From Lachnospiraceae bacterium (GTDB lineage: Bacteria; Bacillota; Clostridia; Lachnospirales; Lachnospiraceae), in NCBI GenBank assembly GCA_009779895.1, contig WRBB01000008.1:23565-87564 (forward strand): a stretch of 64,000 bases of DNA, written 5' to 3'. The position numbers were made by a program, and so were the translations under genes. Below, piece by piece: positions 36,767 through 46,281 of this stretch. Under the pieces are notes generated by a model. The model was not told the origin of the DNA. It worked only from the letters and a program-made list of their open reading frames with translations, and did no database searches. The number at the start of each line of letters is the position of its first letter. The first letter of the stretch is position 1.

Positions 36767-38239
36767 ATGTTATATATTGGTGTTGATTTGGGTACTTCGG
36801 CGGTGAAGTTATTGTTGATGGATGAGAAAGGAAAGATTCATAATGTGGTTTCCCGTGAACATTCTGTTGATTTTCCTCACCCCGGTTGGTCTGAGCAGAG
36901 TGCTTCTGCTTGGTATGAAAATGCAAAAGAGGGCATTCGGGAGTTAACCAAGGACTGTGATAAGAGTCAAGTGGCCGGGATTGGTTTTGGTGGACAAATG
37001 CATGGTTTGGTTATTTTAGACAAGGAAGATAAGCCCATTCGTCCGGTTATTCTATGGAATGATGGCCGTACCATCAAGGAGACTGATTATTTAAATGATG
37101 TCATTGGTAAGGACAAGTTATCTGCTTATACCGCCAATATAGCATTTGCCGGTTTTACTGCACCTAAAATTCTTTGGGTAAAAGAAAATGAGCCTGAGAA
37201 CTTTGCAAAAATCGAGAAGATTATGTTACCTAAGGATTATCTTGCATATAAAATGTCCGGTACATTTTGTACCGATTATTCGGATGCTTCCGGTATGCTT
37301 TTGTTGGATGTAAAGAACAAGTGTTGGTCTAAGGAAATGATTGATATTTGCGGTATTCGAGAAGAGCAGTTGCCAAAGCTTTATGAAAGTTATGAAGTGG
37401 TTGGGCATTTAAAAGCTGAATTAGCAAGAGAATTGGGGTTAAGTGAAACGGTAAAGATTGTAGCAGGTGCAGGAGACAACGCAGCAGCAGCCGTTGGCAC
37501 CGGTACGGTGGGAGAAGGAAAATGTAATATTTCCCTTGGAACTTCGGGTACAATTTTTGTTTCCAGTAAAAACTTTGGTGTGGATAAGTACAATGCGTTA
37601 CATTCTTTTGATCATGCGGATGGATATTATCATTTAATGGGTTGTATGTTGAGTGCAGCATCTTGTAATATGTGGTGGATGGACGATATTTTAAAAACAT
37701 CAGAATATGCCAAAGAGCAAGAGGGTATTTTGAAATTAGGTGAGAATCAAGTGTTTTATTTGCCCTATTTGATGGGTGAGCGTTCTCCGCACAATGATCC
37801 AAAAGCCAGAGCTACCTTTACAGGTATGACGATGGATACCACTCGTGAAGAGATGACCCAAGCGGTTTTGGAGGGTGTGACCTTTGGTTTGCGTGATTCT
37901 TTGGAAGTAGCGAAAAGTCTGGGCGTTAAAATTGAGCGCACAAAAATCTGCGGTGGTGGAGCCAAGAGCCCCCTTTGGAAGAAAATGATTGCCAATATCA
38001 TGAATTTAAAAGTAGATGTGATTGAAGCGGAAGAAGGTCCCGGATATGGCGGAGCCATTCTAGCAGCAGTGGGCTGCGGAGCGTATGCATCGGTAGAAGA
38101 GGCTTGTGATAAGTTGGTGAAAATCGTGGATACGGTAGAACCGGATGAGGAATTGGTCGCTAAGTACGAAGAACGGTATCAGAAATTTAAAAAGATATAT
38201 CCGACCATGAAAGGATTGTTTCAGGAGTTAGCGGAATAA
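36767..38239 (+). CDS. xylB: Xylulokinase-like FGGY carbohydrate kinase
   Basis: A 490-residue FGGY-family kinase: N-terminal GVDLGTSAVKLLLMD, then GFGGQMHGLVIL, VILWNDGRT, YLAYKMSGTFCTDYSDASG and the C-terminal CGGGAKSPLWKKMIANIM. These fit the xylulokinase subgroup, which phosphorylates D-xylulose or related ketoses. With the isomerase beside it, it should phosphorylate the ketose product. The exact ketose is unknown and the annotation may really be a ribulokinase or fuculokinase. TTAGGAGG precedes the ATG. No aldolase, epimerase or transporter gene lies in the cluster. Confidence 0.87.
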   Translation: MLYIGVDLGTSAVKLLLMDEKGKIHNVVSREHSVDFPHPGWSEQSASAWYENAKEGIRELTKDCDKSQVAGIGFGGQMHGLVILDKEDKPIRPVILWNDGRTIKETDYLNDVIGKDKLSAYTANIAFAGFTAPKILWVKENEPENFAKIEKIMLPKDYLAYKMSGTFCTDYSDASGMLLLDVKNKCWSKEMIDICGIREEQLPKLYESYEVVGHLKAELARELGLSETVKIVAGAGDNAAAAVGTGTVGEGKCNISLGTSGTIFVSSKNFGVDKYNALHSFDHADGYYHLMGCMLSAASCNMWWMDDILKTSEYAKEQEGILKLGENQVFYLPYLMGERSPHNDPKARATFTGMTMDTTREEMTQAVLEGVTFGLRDSLEVAKSLGVKIERTKICGGGAKSPLWKKMIANIMNLKVDVIEAEEGPGYGGAILAAVGCGAYASVEEACDKLVKIVDTVEPDEELVAKYEERYQKFKKIYPTMKGLFQELAE

Positions 38240-38268
38240 GTTTCATAAAAATAAAAGGAGTATAGCAT

Positions 38269-38919
38269 ATGAACTATGAGAAAAAACATGGTACACCATT
38301 TCCCGTCATTGAAATAACGTTGAATCAAAATGAAGCAATTTGCATAGAACCGGGAACCATGGTTTACTCAGATCCAACCTTGTTATTTGAAACGGTAACA
38401 AATGCTCATAGGCAAAGAAGAACAGGCGGAAAGAAAGTCGGATTTTTTAGCAGAGCAAATAAATTATTAACGGTTGTGCAAGGGAGACAACCTGCAAGAC
38501 TTGCAGTTGCGCCCTGTGTTCCCGGGGATATTATTGAATTGTTTTGTGATGATAAGACCGGTCAACAATGGGAAATGATAGGTGGTGCCTTTTTGGCTTG
38601 TGATATGGCAGTTAATTTTGAGGTGAAACAAACAAGTTGGTCCGGAATATTTTCCGGCGGAATACCGATTTGTGTGCTACAGACATCCGGGACAGGGTCA
38701 TGTATTGTAGATTCTTGTGGTACGTTACAAAAATTTAACCTAAATGGGCAAAGACCGATTAATGTTGATGTAAATCATTTAGTCGCCTGGTCTGCCGGCT
38801 TACAATATCGGACATTCCAACAAAGGGGAACCCTTTGGACTGAATTTACAGCCCAGTTTACAGGTCAGGGGTCAATTATTTTGCAATCAAATTGTCGCGC
38901 TGTACCGGCAACGAAATAA
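38269..38919 (+). CDS. AIM24-family protein
   Basis: A 216-residue beta-rich protein that matches the AIM24/TIGR00266 family, with the N-terminal TLNQNEAICIEPGTMVYSD, and later LVAWSAGLQYRTF followed by LWTEFTAQFTGQGSI. In yeast AIM24 is a mitochondrial protein; bacterial homologues have unknown function. AAAGGAG precedes the ATG. It is followed 16 bases later by a zinc-ribbon miniprotein in the same direction. Confidence 0.75.
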   Translation: MNYEKKHGTPFPVIEITLNQNEAICIEPGTMVYSDPTLLFETVTNAHRQRRTGGKKVGFFSRANKLLTVVQGRQPARLAVAPCVPGDIIELFCDDKTGQQWEMIGGAFLACDMAVNFEVKQTSWSGIFSGGIPICVLQTSGTGSCIVDSCGTLQKFNLNGQRPINVDVNHLVAWSAGLQYRTFQQRGTLWTEFTAQFTGQGSIILQSNCRAVPATK

Positions 38920-38935
38920 AACAGGAGAGAAAATC

Positions 38936-39124
38936 ATGAATAATGTTGTTTCGCTTATTTGCCCGTCTTGTGGTGCATCTATCCGTATAGATATAAAGCA
39001 AAAAACAGGAATATGCGAATTTTGTGGAAGAGAGTTTGTTTGTAAAAATGCATTGAATGAACCACAATATAAAGATTATCAACAATACGAAAATGAAAAG
39101 CAATTAGAAGGTGATGACTGGTGA
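38936..39124 (+). CDS. Zinc-ribbon miniprotein
   Basis: A 62-residue protein with CPSC near residue 11 and CEFC near residue 29, forming a zinc ribbon, followed by an acidic, Tyr/Gln-rich tail (YKDYQQYENEK). A strong AGGAGAG ribosome binding site precedes the ATG and it is coupled with the AIM24 gene. This supports a genuine small gene. Function unknown. Confidence 0.7.
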   Translation: MNNVVSLICPSCGASIRIDIKQKTGICEFCGREFVCKNALNEPQYKDYQQYENEKQLEGDDW

Positions 39125-39153
39125 TTGTAGTGTATTATTAAATACACTACAAT
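39124..39153. repeat. Perfect inverted repeat between convergent genes
   Basis: ATTGTAGTGTATT and AATACACTACAAT form a 13-bp perfect stem with loop ATTA. It starts on the last base of the zinc-ribbon stop codon and ends 10 bases before the DUF4143 stop. No T-run is attached. It may be a bidirectional terminator or transcript-end stabiliser. Confidence 0.65.
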
Positions 39154-39163
39154 CTATAATACT

Positions 39164-40333
39164 CTAGTAATTCAGTAGCCACTGGCTTATTTCAATTGCT
39201 TGTATACCTTCATAATTTCCCTTATAAGAACTTTCTTTATATAAAACGAATTTAGGGTAATTGTCTTTTATTTTAAGCAGGGAATCAAATTCTCTTTGTA
39301 TGGTTGATTCCTCATTTAGTAAATAGCACACTTGAATGTATATTTTGGAATCATCTTTTATTCCTACAAAATCAATTTCTTGCTCACCAACACGTCCGAC
39401 AGAAACATGATAACCTCTACGGAAAAGCTCAATTGCTACAATATTTTCCAATGTTAATTCAATACTTTCCAGATTAGAGCCGGTAACAGCCTTGCGTAGA
39501 CCATGGTCAACAACATAATATTTCTCATTTACCTTTAAGACTCGTTTTCCATTAATATCTTGGCTTTTTAGTCTATATAGTAAATATGCATCCTCGCATG
39601 CTTTTAAGTAATTAAGAATCGTTTCAGGTGCAACGGTTCTTTTTTCGGCTTTAAAGAATTTAGAAATACTCGTTGCAGAAAAGCATCTGCCAATATTTGC
39701 CAACGTATACGAAATGATACGCTCGAGTAAATCAACATCTCTCATATTATGTCTTTTTACGATATCTTTTAAGACAACAGAGTTGTACACGTCTTGCAGA
39801 TATCTTTTACTTACATCAGAGTTCAAGGGGATGCTGGACAAAAAGGGCATCCCTCCTACGCGTAAGTAATCATTAAAATCATAATTTGGATTAATCGTTG
39901 TAAATTCGGCAAAGGAAAAAGGATATATCTCGAAAGAAACATATCGCCCTGCAATGTAGGTTGCCAACTCACCTGATAATAGTTTCGAGTTAGAACCTGT
40001 TATAAATATATCAACATTAAACTTAACTCTAAGTGAGTTGATCGCTTTTTCCCAACCGTCGACTTCTTGGATTTCATCAAAGTATAAATAAAATTTATCT
40101 TGCGTGTTTTTTATTTGTTCACATATATATGCATGCAATGATAAATGATTACAAAGATGACGATAGCCGAGATCCTCAAAATTTAGATAAACTGTATGTT
40201 GACTATTAATTTCTTCCAGGATTTGCTGAAGCAATACACTTTTCCCACTACGCCTAATTCCGGTGAGAACTTTGACTAAATCTTTATCAATAAATGGTCT
40301 TATTTTTTTTAAATACATTTCACGCTTAATCAT
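39164..40333 (-). CDS. AAA ATPase with DUF4143 (ArsR/PDDEXK-like C-terminus)
   Basis: A 389-residue protein of the widespread ATP-binding family with AAA_14 and DUF4143 domains. The P-loop is GIRRSGKSVLLQQIL near residue 25 and the Walker B-like segment is YLYFDEIQEVDGWE. FITGSNSKLLSGELATYIAGR is a family signature. The C-terminus (VGEQEIDFVGIKD ... YIQVCYL) resembles the PDDEXK-like DUF4143 part, with E-D and Q-V-C in place of the usual nuclease residues. Function is unknown. ATG 40333 follows GAGGTGA and is preferred over the longer frame start at 40366. Such genes are often accessory and move between genomes. Confidence 0.85.
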   Translation of the reverse strand: MIKREMYLKKIRPFIDKDLVKVLTGIRRSGKSVLLQQILEEINSQHTVYLNFEDLGYRHLCNHLSLHAYICEQIKNTQDKFYLYFDEIQEVDGWEKAINSLRVKFNVDIFITGSNSKLLSGELATYIAGRYVSFEIYPFSFAEFTTINPNYDFNDYLRVGGMPFLSSIPLNSDVSKRYLQDVYNSVVLKDIVKRHNMRDVDLLERIISYTLANIGRCFSATSISKFFKAEKRTVAPETILNYLKACEDAYLLYRLKSQDINGKRVLKVNEKYYVVDHGLRKAVTGSNLESIELTLENIVAIELFRRGYHVSVGRVGEQEIDFVGIKDDSKIYIQVCYLLNEESTIQREFDSLLKIKDNYPKFVLYKESSYKGNYEGIQAIEISQWLLNY

Positions 40334-40356
40334 AACTGTCACCTCGCTTTGTTTTG

Positions 40357-40385
40357 AGTATAGCATAAGATATATCTGATAACAA
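40357..40385 (-). promoter_or_regulatory. Promoter of the DUF4143 ATPase gene
   Basis: On the minus strand TTGTTA (40385-40380) and TATACT (40362-40357) are separated by 17 bp, 24 bp before the start codon. Confidence 0.6.
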
Positions 40386-40472
40386 TAAAAAATATAGAAA
40401 AATATAAGTTGTAAATAATAAAAATTGACGTTTAGATGTGGTTCAATAACCCTGCGCTATTATAAAAGTCAA

Positions 40473-40514
40473 TCAAAAAAGCATCTGCTATGACGGTAGC
40501 AGACGCTTTTTTGA
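40473..40514. terminator. Strong terminator after rpsT
   Basis: AAAAAAGC-A-TCTGCTA and TAGCAGA-C-GCTTTTTT form a stem of 15 base pairs with one internal mismatch. It carries a T-run in both directions; it sits 8 bases after the rpsT stop on the minus strand. Confidence 0.85.
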
Positions 40515-40521
40515 TACACCT

Positions 40522-40785
40522 CTATGCCAATTCGTTTACAGTTTTTGTCAAACGTGAAACTTTTCTGGAAACGGTTTTTTTGTGATAAACACCTTTGCTG
40601 CCGGCTTTTGTAATTTCGACAATCGCATCTTTTAAAGCAGCATTTGCAGCATCTTTGTTTTTTTCTAAAACAGCAGCATCCACTTTTTTAATCGTGGTTT
40701 TTACTCTGGATCTGATTGCTTTATTTTTTGCAGCTCTCGTTTCATTTACTAAAATTCTCTTTTTAGCAGATTTAATATTAGCCAA
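40522..40785 (-). CDS. rpsT: 30S ribosomal protein S20
   Basis: The 87-residue S20 protein begins ANIKSAKKRILVNETR and is basic and helical, ending SRKVSRLTKTVNELA. It binds 16S rRNA in the small subunit. The start is a TTG at 40785-40783 with GGAGG 7 bases upstream; the longer frame from 40866 has no S20 similarity. A TTG start is also used by the Escherichia coli rpsT gene, where it allows autoregulation. The gene is monocistronic, with promoter at 40869-40897 and its own terminator. Confidence 0.95.
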   Translation of the reverse strand: MANIKSAKKRILVNETRAAKNKAIRSRVKTTIKKVDAAVLEKNKDAANAALKDAIVEITKAGSKGVYHKKTVSRKVSRLTKTVNELA

Positions 40786-40868
40786 TTTTTTATCCTCCGA
40801 ATTGAAAATATGAATATTTAAGTGACGTTGGCTACGGACACGGTCGATCCAACGAAACATACTCATAC

Positions 40869-40897
40869 AGTTTACGGCAAAGAACTTAAAAAGTCAA
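40869..40897 (-). promoter_or_regulatory. Promoter of rpsT
   Basis: On the minus strand TTGACT (40897-40892) and TAAACT (40874-40869) are separated by 17 bp. The untranslated leader is about 75-85 bases. Confidence 0.65.
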
Positions 40898-40926
40898 CAT
40901 AAAAAGCATGATATTTTGGAAAATGG

Positions 40927-40955
40927 TTGGAAAATGCCTTTCCCTATGATAATAT
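40927..40955 (+). promoter_or_regulatory. Promoter of the topoisomerase pair
   Basis: TTGGAA (40927-40932) and TAATAT (40950-40955) with a 17-bp spacer, 46 bp before the GHKL subunit start codon. Confidence 0.5.
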
Positions 40956-41001
40956 GAAGATTGTATGAGATAAAATCAAAAGAATGTAAGGAGTGACTTG
41001 G

Positions 41002-42924
41002 ATGGCGAAGCAAACATATGATGCCGATAGCATAGCCGTATTAGAGGGATTAGAGGCGGTTCGGAAAAGACCGGGCATGTATATAGGAAGTGTTTCTACC
41101 AGAGGGTTGAATCATCTGGTATATGAAATTTTAGATAATGCGGTAGATGAACATTTGGCTGGTTTTTGTGATTTGATTTCTGTAACCTTAGAAGCGGATG
41201 GTTCCGCAACGGTTTCTGATAACGGTCGGGGTGTTCCTGTTGGTATGCATAGCAAAGGTGTGTCAGCAGAGCGGATTGTTTATACAACATTACATGCAGG
41301 AGGTAAGTTTGATGATTCGGTTTACAAGACCAGCGGTGGTTTGCATGGTGTTGGATCTTCGGTGGTAAATGCCTTATCTATTTACATGGATGTGCAAATC
41401 AGCCGGGATGGCTTCATTCACCATGATCGTTATGAACGTGGCATTCCTGTGATTGATTTGACAGATGGACTTCTGCCTACATTGGGTAAAACTAAAAAAA
41501 CAGGTACAAAGATTCAATTTTTGCCGGACGACCAGATTTTTGAAAAAACAAAGTTTCGTTCGGAAGATATCAAGAGCCGTTTGCATGAAACGGCATATCT
41601 AAACCCAAATTTAACTATTCTATTTGAAGACAAGCGTGTTGCACCCATTGAAAAGGTGAAATATCATGAGCCGGAGGGCATTCTGGGTTTTATCAGAGAT
41701 TTAAATAAAAAGAAAGACGCCATTCATGAGCCCATTTATTTTAAAGGTGAGGCTGAGGGTATTGAAGTTGAGATTGCGATACAATATGTCAATGAATTTC
41801 ATGAAAATATTCTAGGTTTTTGTAATAATATTTTTAATGCGGAGGGTGGAACTCATATAACGGGTTTTAAAACCACATTTACCACAATAATGAATCAGTA
41901 TGCCAGAGAGTTGGGTGTACTAAAGGAGAAAGATAGCAATTTCACAGGGGCGGATATCCGAAATGGTATGACTGCGATTATTTCGATTAAACATCCGGAC
42001 CCACGTTTTGAGGGACAAACAAAAACCAAATTGGATAATCCGGATGCTTCTAAAGCTACGGCCAAGGTAGCCGGGGATGAGACAACATTATATTTTGATC
42101 GCAATGTGGAAACTTTGAAAAAGGTGTTGGAATGTGCGGAAAAAGCGGCGAAAATTCGCAAGACGGAAGAGCGAACTAGAACCAATTTACTGACAAAGCA
42201 GAAGTACTCTTTTGATAGCAATGGTAAGTTGGCAAATTGTGAAAGCCGTGATGCGGATAAATGCGAGATTTTTATTGTGGAGGGTGATTCGGCCGGTGGT
42301 TCTGCAAAAACGGCACGAAATCGAAATTTCCAAGCGATTTTGCCCATCCGTGGAAAAATTTTAAATGTGGAAAAGGCCAGCATTGATAAGATTCTTGCCA
42401 ATGCAGAAATCAAAACCATGATAAATGCGTTTGGTTGTGGTTTTTCTGAGGGTTATGGCAATGATTTTGATATTAGCAAATTGCGGTATGGAAAAATCAT
42501 CATTATGGCTGATGCAGATGTAGATGGTGCACATATTTCTACATTGCTGTTGACTCTGTTTTATCGCTTTATGCCGGAATTGATTTTTAATGGGCATGTT
42601 TATGTAGCCATGCCACCCCTTTATAAAGTAATGCCAAAAAAAGGAGAGGAATCCTACTTATATGATGACAAGGAATTGGAGAGATATCGAAGAGCCAATC
42701 AAGATCAGTCATTTACTTTACAAAGATATAAGGGTTTAGGTGAGATGGATGCAGGACAATTGTGGGAGACTACTTTAAACCCTGAGAGCAGAACCTTAAA
42801 GCTGGTAGAAATTGAAGATGTGCGGATGGCCTCTGAAATCACAGAGATGTTAATGGGTAGTGAAGTGCCGCCAAGGCGTGCTTTTATCTATGAAAATGCG
42901 ATGGAAGCGGAGTTAGACATTTAA
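41002..42924 (+). CDS. parE: Type IIA topoisomerase subunit B (ParE/GyrB-like ATPase subunit)
   Basis: The 640-residue protein has the GHKL ATPase (LEAVRKRPGMYIGS, EILDNAVDEH, DNGRGVPVGMH, GGLHGVGSSVVNALS). A transducer domain and TOPRIM domain follow (EGDSAGGSAK, IIMADADVDGAHI), ending PPRRAFIYENA. It relaxes or decatenates DNA together with the A subunit encoded next. It is called ParE because the pair is away from dnaA/recF; many Clostridia have a second pair of this type that is hard to assign as gyrase or topoisomerase IV. ATG 41002 follows AAGGAG by 8 bases. Confidence 0.75.
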   Translation: MAKQTYDADSIAVLEGLEAVRKRPGMYIGSVSTRGLNHLVYEILDNAVDEHLAGFCDLISVTLEADGSATVSDNGRGVPVGMHSKGVSAERIVYTTLHAGGKFDDSVYKTSGGLHGVGSSVVNALSIYMDVQISRDGFIHHDRYERGIPVIDLTDGLLPTLGKTKKTGTKIQFLPDDQIFEKTKFRSEDIKSRLHETAYLNPNLTILFEDKRVAPIEKVKYHEPEGILGFIRDLNKKKDAIHEPIYFKGEAEGIEVEIAIQYVNEFHENILGFCNNIFNAEGGTHITGFKTTFTTIMNQYARELGVLKEKDSNFTGADIRNGMTAIISIKHPDPRFEGQTKTKLDNPDASKATAKVAGDETTLYFDRNVETLKKVLECAEKAAKIRKTEERTRTNLLTKQKYSFDSNGKLANCESRDADKCEIFIVEGDSAGGSAKTARNRNFQAILPIRGKILNVEKASIDKILANAEIKTMINAFGCGFSEGYGNDFDISKLRYGKIIIMADADVDGAHISTLLLTLFYRFMPELIFNGHVYVAMPPLYKVMPKKGEESYLYDDKELERYRRANQDQSFTLQRYKGLGEMDAGQLWETTLNPESRTLKLVEIEDVRMASEITEMLMGSEVPPRRAFIYENAMEAELDI

Positions 42925-42950
42925 AATGCGCAAAAAGATGGGAGATAACA

Positions 42951-45206
42951 TTGAGTTCACAAAGAAATTTAGATACACAGGTCATTAAAACCGATTACGC
43001 TGAGATTATGAAAAAGTCTTATATAGATTATGCCATGAGTGTAATTATTGCAAGGGCTTTGCCTGATGTTCGGGATGGCTTAAAACCTGTACAACGCAGA
43101 ACGTTATTCGCTATGTATGAATTGGGTTTACGTTATGATAGACCTTATCGAAAATGTGCTCGTATCGTCGGGGATACCATGGGAAAATATCATCCTCATG
43201 GAGATAGCTCCATTTATGAGGCGTTGGTTGTGATGGCGCAAGGATTTAAGCGGGGCATGATTTTGGCAGATGGTCATGGCAACTTTGGCTCTATCGAGGG
43301 TGATGGTGCGGCGGCGATGCGTTATACCGAGGCGCGTTTGACCAAGTATACCCAAGACATTTATCTGGCTGATTTGGATAAAAAGATTATAGATTATGCG
43401 CCTAATTTTGATGAAACAGAAAAAGAGCCGGTGGTTTTGCCTGTCCGTGTACCCAATTTGTTGGTTAATGGTGCGGAGGGGATTGCCGTTGGTATGGCAA
43501 CCAGTATTCCATCTCATAATTTGGGGGAAGTGATTCAGGCTGTGATTGCTTATATGAAAAATAATGAAATCACAACACGTGGTTTGATGAAATATTTAAA
43601 AGGACCTGATTTTCCCACAGGTGGTAGTGTGGTCAATAAAGATGATTTATTGAGTATTTATGAATCGGGGCAAGGTAGGGTGCGCATCCGTGGTAAGGTA
43701 GAAATAGAGGAATTAAAAGGTGGCAAAAAGCAGATGGTCATTTCCGAGATTCCTTATACAATGATTGGCAATGGCATTGGTAAGTTTTTGAATGATGTTT
43801 ATCATTTGGTAGAAAATAAAAAGACCACGGATATCGTAGATATTTCCAATCAATCTTCAAAAGATGGCATTCGCATTGTGTTGGAGTTAAAACGTGGTGC
43901 TGATACAGAAAATTTGGAAAATATGCTTTATAAAAAGACGCGTTTGGAGGATACGTTTGGGGTAAATATGCTCACAGTCGCCAATGGTCGCCCGGAAGTT
44001 TTGGGTCTAAAGTCTTTGATTGAACATTTTGTTGATTTCCAATTTGAATTGACGACAAGGAAATATAAAACCTTATTGCAAGCGGAGGAAGAACGCAAGG
44101 AAGTACAGGAGGGTTTGATTAAGGCTTGTAATGTGATTGACTTGATTATTGAAATTTTGCGTGGCAGTCAAAATGTACAGGAGGCCAAGGCTTGCTTAAT
44201 ACATGGTGAAACCGCTACCATTAAATTTAAGTCCAATATCAGCAAAAAAATGGCAGGTTTACTTCGTTTTACAGAGCGGCAGGCACAAGCCATTTTAGAT
44301 ATGCGTTTGCATCGCTTGATTGGTTTGGAAATAGAGGCTTTGGAGCAGGAGCATAAAAAGACCTTGGAAAATATTTTGCGCTATCGGGATATATTGGATC
44401 ATTATGATTCCATGTCAGAACTGATTGTGTTTGAGTTGGAAGCATATAAAAAAGAATTTGCGAGAAAACGTAAAACGGTCATTGAAAATGCACAGGCGGC
44501 GGTTTTTGAAGAAAAACAAATAGAAGAGCAGGACGTGGTATTTTTGATGGATCGTTTTGGTTATGCAAAAGTGATTGATTTAAGCCTATATGAGCGAAAT
44601 AAAGAATCGGCAGATGCAGAGAATAAATACGTTGTTTCTTGTAAGAATACCGGAAAAATCTGTGTTTTTGGCAGTGCCGGAAAAATGCATCAGATTAAAG
44701 TGTTGGACTTGCCTTTTGGAAAACTGCGGGATAAAGGTACTCCCATTGATAATGTAAGTACTTATCAAAGCAATGAAGAGCAAATCGTAGCGGTATATGA
44801 TGACCAACAATTATATTTTGGAAAATTTTTGTTTGCCACAGCAAAGGGTTGGGTCAAAGTGGTGGCAGGCAGTGAGTTTCAAGTGGCAAAACGTATGATT
44901 GGAGCTACCAAATTACAAGAAAATGACGAGGTGATTGCTGTGACTTTGATTGCCTTGGATAAGCATTTGGTTCTACAAACAAAATCAGGTTATTTTCTGC
45001 GTTTTCCGGTATGTGAAGTATCTGAAAAGAAGAAAAACGCCGTTGGTGTACGCGGTATAAAATTGCGCAAAGATGATGTGGTAGAACAAATATATTTGAT
45101 TGAGGAGGGTATAGAAAGTAAGGGGATTTACAAGGATAAGCAAATATCTTTGAATCGTTTAAAAGTGGCGAAGCGGGATGGAAGCGGAAATAAGTCGCGA
45201 CCTTAG
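42951..45206 (+). CDS. parC: Type IIA topoisomerase subunit A (ParC/GyrA-like)
   Basis: The 751-residue protein has the DNA-cleavage core with active Tyr125 in AMRYTEARL. The quinolone-resistance region reads [14 protein letters not shown], with the Ser retained and Glu at the second position; this looks like a wild-type pattern. Six or so beta-pinwheel blades follow (CTD), for example [12 protein letters not shown], but no QRRGGKG GyrA-box was seen. That favours a topoisomerase IV-type subunit. The start is TTG with GGGAG upstream. It follows the B subunit by 26 bp. Confidence 0.75.
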   Translation: MSSQRNLDTQVIKTDYAEIMKKSYIDYAMSVIIARALPDVRDGLKPVQRRTLFAMYELGLRYDRPYRKCARIVGDTMGKYHPHGDSSIYEALVVMAQGFKRGMILADGHGNFGSIEGDGAAAMRYTEARLTKYTQDIYLADLDKKIIDYAPNFDETEKEPVVLPVRVPNLLVNGAEGIAVGMATSIPSHNLGEVIQAVIAYMKNNEITTRGLMKYLKGPDFPTGGSVVNKDDLLSIYESGQGRVRIRGKVEIEELKGGKKQMVISEIPYTMIGNGIGKFLNDVYHLVENKKTTDIVDISNQSSKDGIRIVLELKRGADTENLENMLYKKTRLEDTFGVNMLTVANGRPEVLGLKSLIEHFVDFQFELTTRKYKTLLQAEEERKEVQEGLIKACNVIDLIIEILRGSQNVQEAKACLIHGETATIKFKSNISKKMAGLLRFTERQAQAILDMRLHRLIGLEIEALEQEHKKTLENILRYRDILDHYDSMSELIVFELEAYKKEFARKRKTVIENAQAAVFEEKQIEEQDVVFLMDRFGYAKVIDLSLYERNKESADAENKYVVSCKNTGKICVFGSAGKMHQIKVLDLPFGKLRDKGTPIDNVSTYQSNEEQIVAVYDDQQLYFGKFLFATAKGWVKVVAGSEFQVAKRMIGATKLQENDEVIAVTLIALDKHLVLQTKSGYFLRFPVCEVSEKKKNAVGVRGIKLRKDDVVEQIYLIEEGIESKGIYKDKQISLNRLKVAKRDGSGNKSRP

Positions 45207-45257
45207 ATATATGGAAATTTTTCAAAGTAAATCATATTAAAAAAGGAGAGATTATTA

Positions 45258-46280
45258 ATGAATGGAAAAAGATGGGCAGCAATTGGAATTGCGACAGTGG
45301 TGTTATTCTTTTCGGTTATCATTCAGTTGGTGAGTTTGTTTGCCACTGTGAGTATCGAAGAGAGTGGTGTGAATTTTATGGATATATTAGGTACAGGTAG
45401 TGATTTAGGTACACAGGTAGAACGCTCTGGGAATCCTTTAGAACAGATTGCGGTTTTGCGAGTAGATGGTGCGATTATCAGTGGTGGTGGTACTTCCATT
45501 TTTGATACAGCTACTTATAATCACGATTTATTTTTAGAATCGTTGGAGGTAATTGCTGCGGATGCAACCATTCGTGGAGTGGTATTATTTGTAAATTCAC
45601 CAGGTGGAGGCGTTTATGAGTCAGCACAAATCAAACGTCGTTTGGATTATTTGCAAGAAAATTATGAAATTCCTATCTATGCGTCTTTTGGTTCTATGGC
45701 AGCTTCAGGAGGATATTATATTTCTGTGGGGGCAGATAGAATCTTTGCTACTCCGGAAACCTTGACGGCATCAATTGGTGTGATTTTTTCTTCTTTGAAT
45801 TTTACCGGACTGATGGAACGGTTTGGGGTGAGTGATATGACAGTAACAAGTGGTGATCATAAGGATATTTTTAGCCCATATCGGCCCGTAACAGACGAAG
45901 AAGAAGCAATCATGCAAAGCATGGTGGATAATATGCAGGACGAATTTGTACGTATTATTGCAGAAGGACGTGGCATGAGTGAAGCAGAAGTAAGGACTTT
46001 CGCGGATGGACGTATTGTAGATGGTTTGCAAGCATTAGAGTTGGGCATGATAGATGAATTAGGTGAAATAGAGGATGCAATTGATGCTATGAAAGATACA
46101 ATTGGCAATCAAAATGCGCAAGTAATTCGTTTTTATGATGCTTCTGATACATTTTCATCTTTGTTTGGTTTTCATTTATCTAATTTGCTTGGTGGGAATA
46201 ACAATATCAATGAACAATTGGCACGTGCTTTGGATACCAATCGTGCTCCTAGATTGATGATGATTTATGGAGGTAGATAG
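45258..46280 (+). CDS. sppA: Signal peptide peptidase SppA (S49 family)
   Basis: A 340-residue membrane-anchored serine protease that degrades cleaved signal peptides. It has an N-terminal transmembrane helix (residues about 6-28). The S49 core includes GVVLFVNSPGGGVYES, nucleophile Ser150 in FGSMAASGGYYIS, and FRI-type catalytic Lys region near SGDHKDIFSPYR. Single-domain SppA of about 340 residues is usual in Firmicutes. AAAGGAG precedes the ATG. The stop overlaps the ribosome binding site of the RDD gene. Confidence 0.92.
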   Translation: MNGKRWAAIGIATVVLFFSVIIQLVSLFATVSIEESGVNFMDILGTGSDLGTQVERSGNPLEQIAVLRVDGAIISGGGTSIFDTATYNHDLFLESLEVIAADATIRGVVLFVNSPGGGVYESAQIKRRLDYLQENYEIPIYASFGSMAASGGYYISVGADRIFATPETLTASIGVIFSSLNFTGLMERFGVSDMTVTSGDHKDIFSPYRPVTDEEEAIMQSMVDNMQDEFVRIIAEGRGMSEAEVRTFADGRIVDGLQALELGMIDELGEIEDAIDAMKDTIGNQNAQVIRFYDASDTFSSLFGFHLSNLLGGNNNINEQLARALDTNRAPRLMMIYGGR

Positions 46281-46281
46281 T

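Noticed and set aside
39164..40333. DUF4143 ATPase as part of a defence or toxin system
   Set aside because: It stands alone, with no partner gene, and the family is widespread without shown defence function.
40522..40866. Longer S20 reading starting at 40866
   Set aside because: The extra 27 residues show no S20 similarity and the real TTG start has GGAGG at the right distance.
41895..42419. 174-residue minus-strand frame opposite the topoisomerase B subunit
   Set aside because: Antisense of a conserved gene, with composition of a shadow frame.
41002..45206. Naming the topoisomerase pair gyrB-gyrA
   Set aside because: The A subunit lacks a QRRGGKG box, and the pair is not near dnaA/recF. 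A second-type pair (ParE/ParC-like) fits better, though this is not proven.
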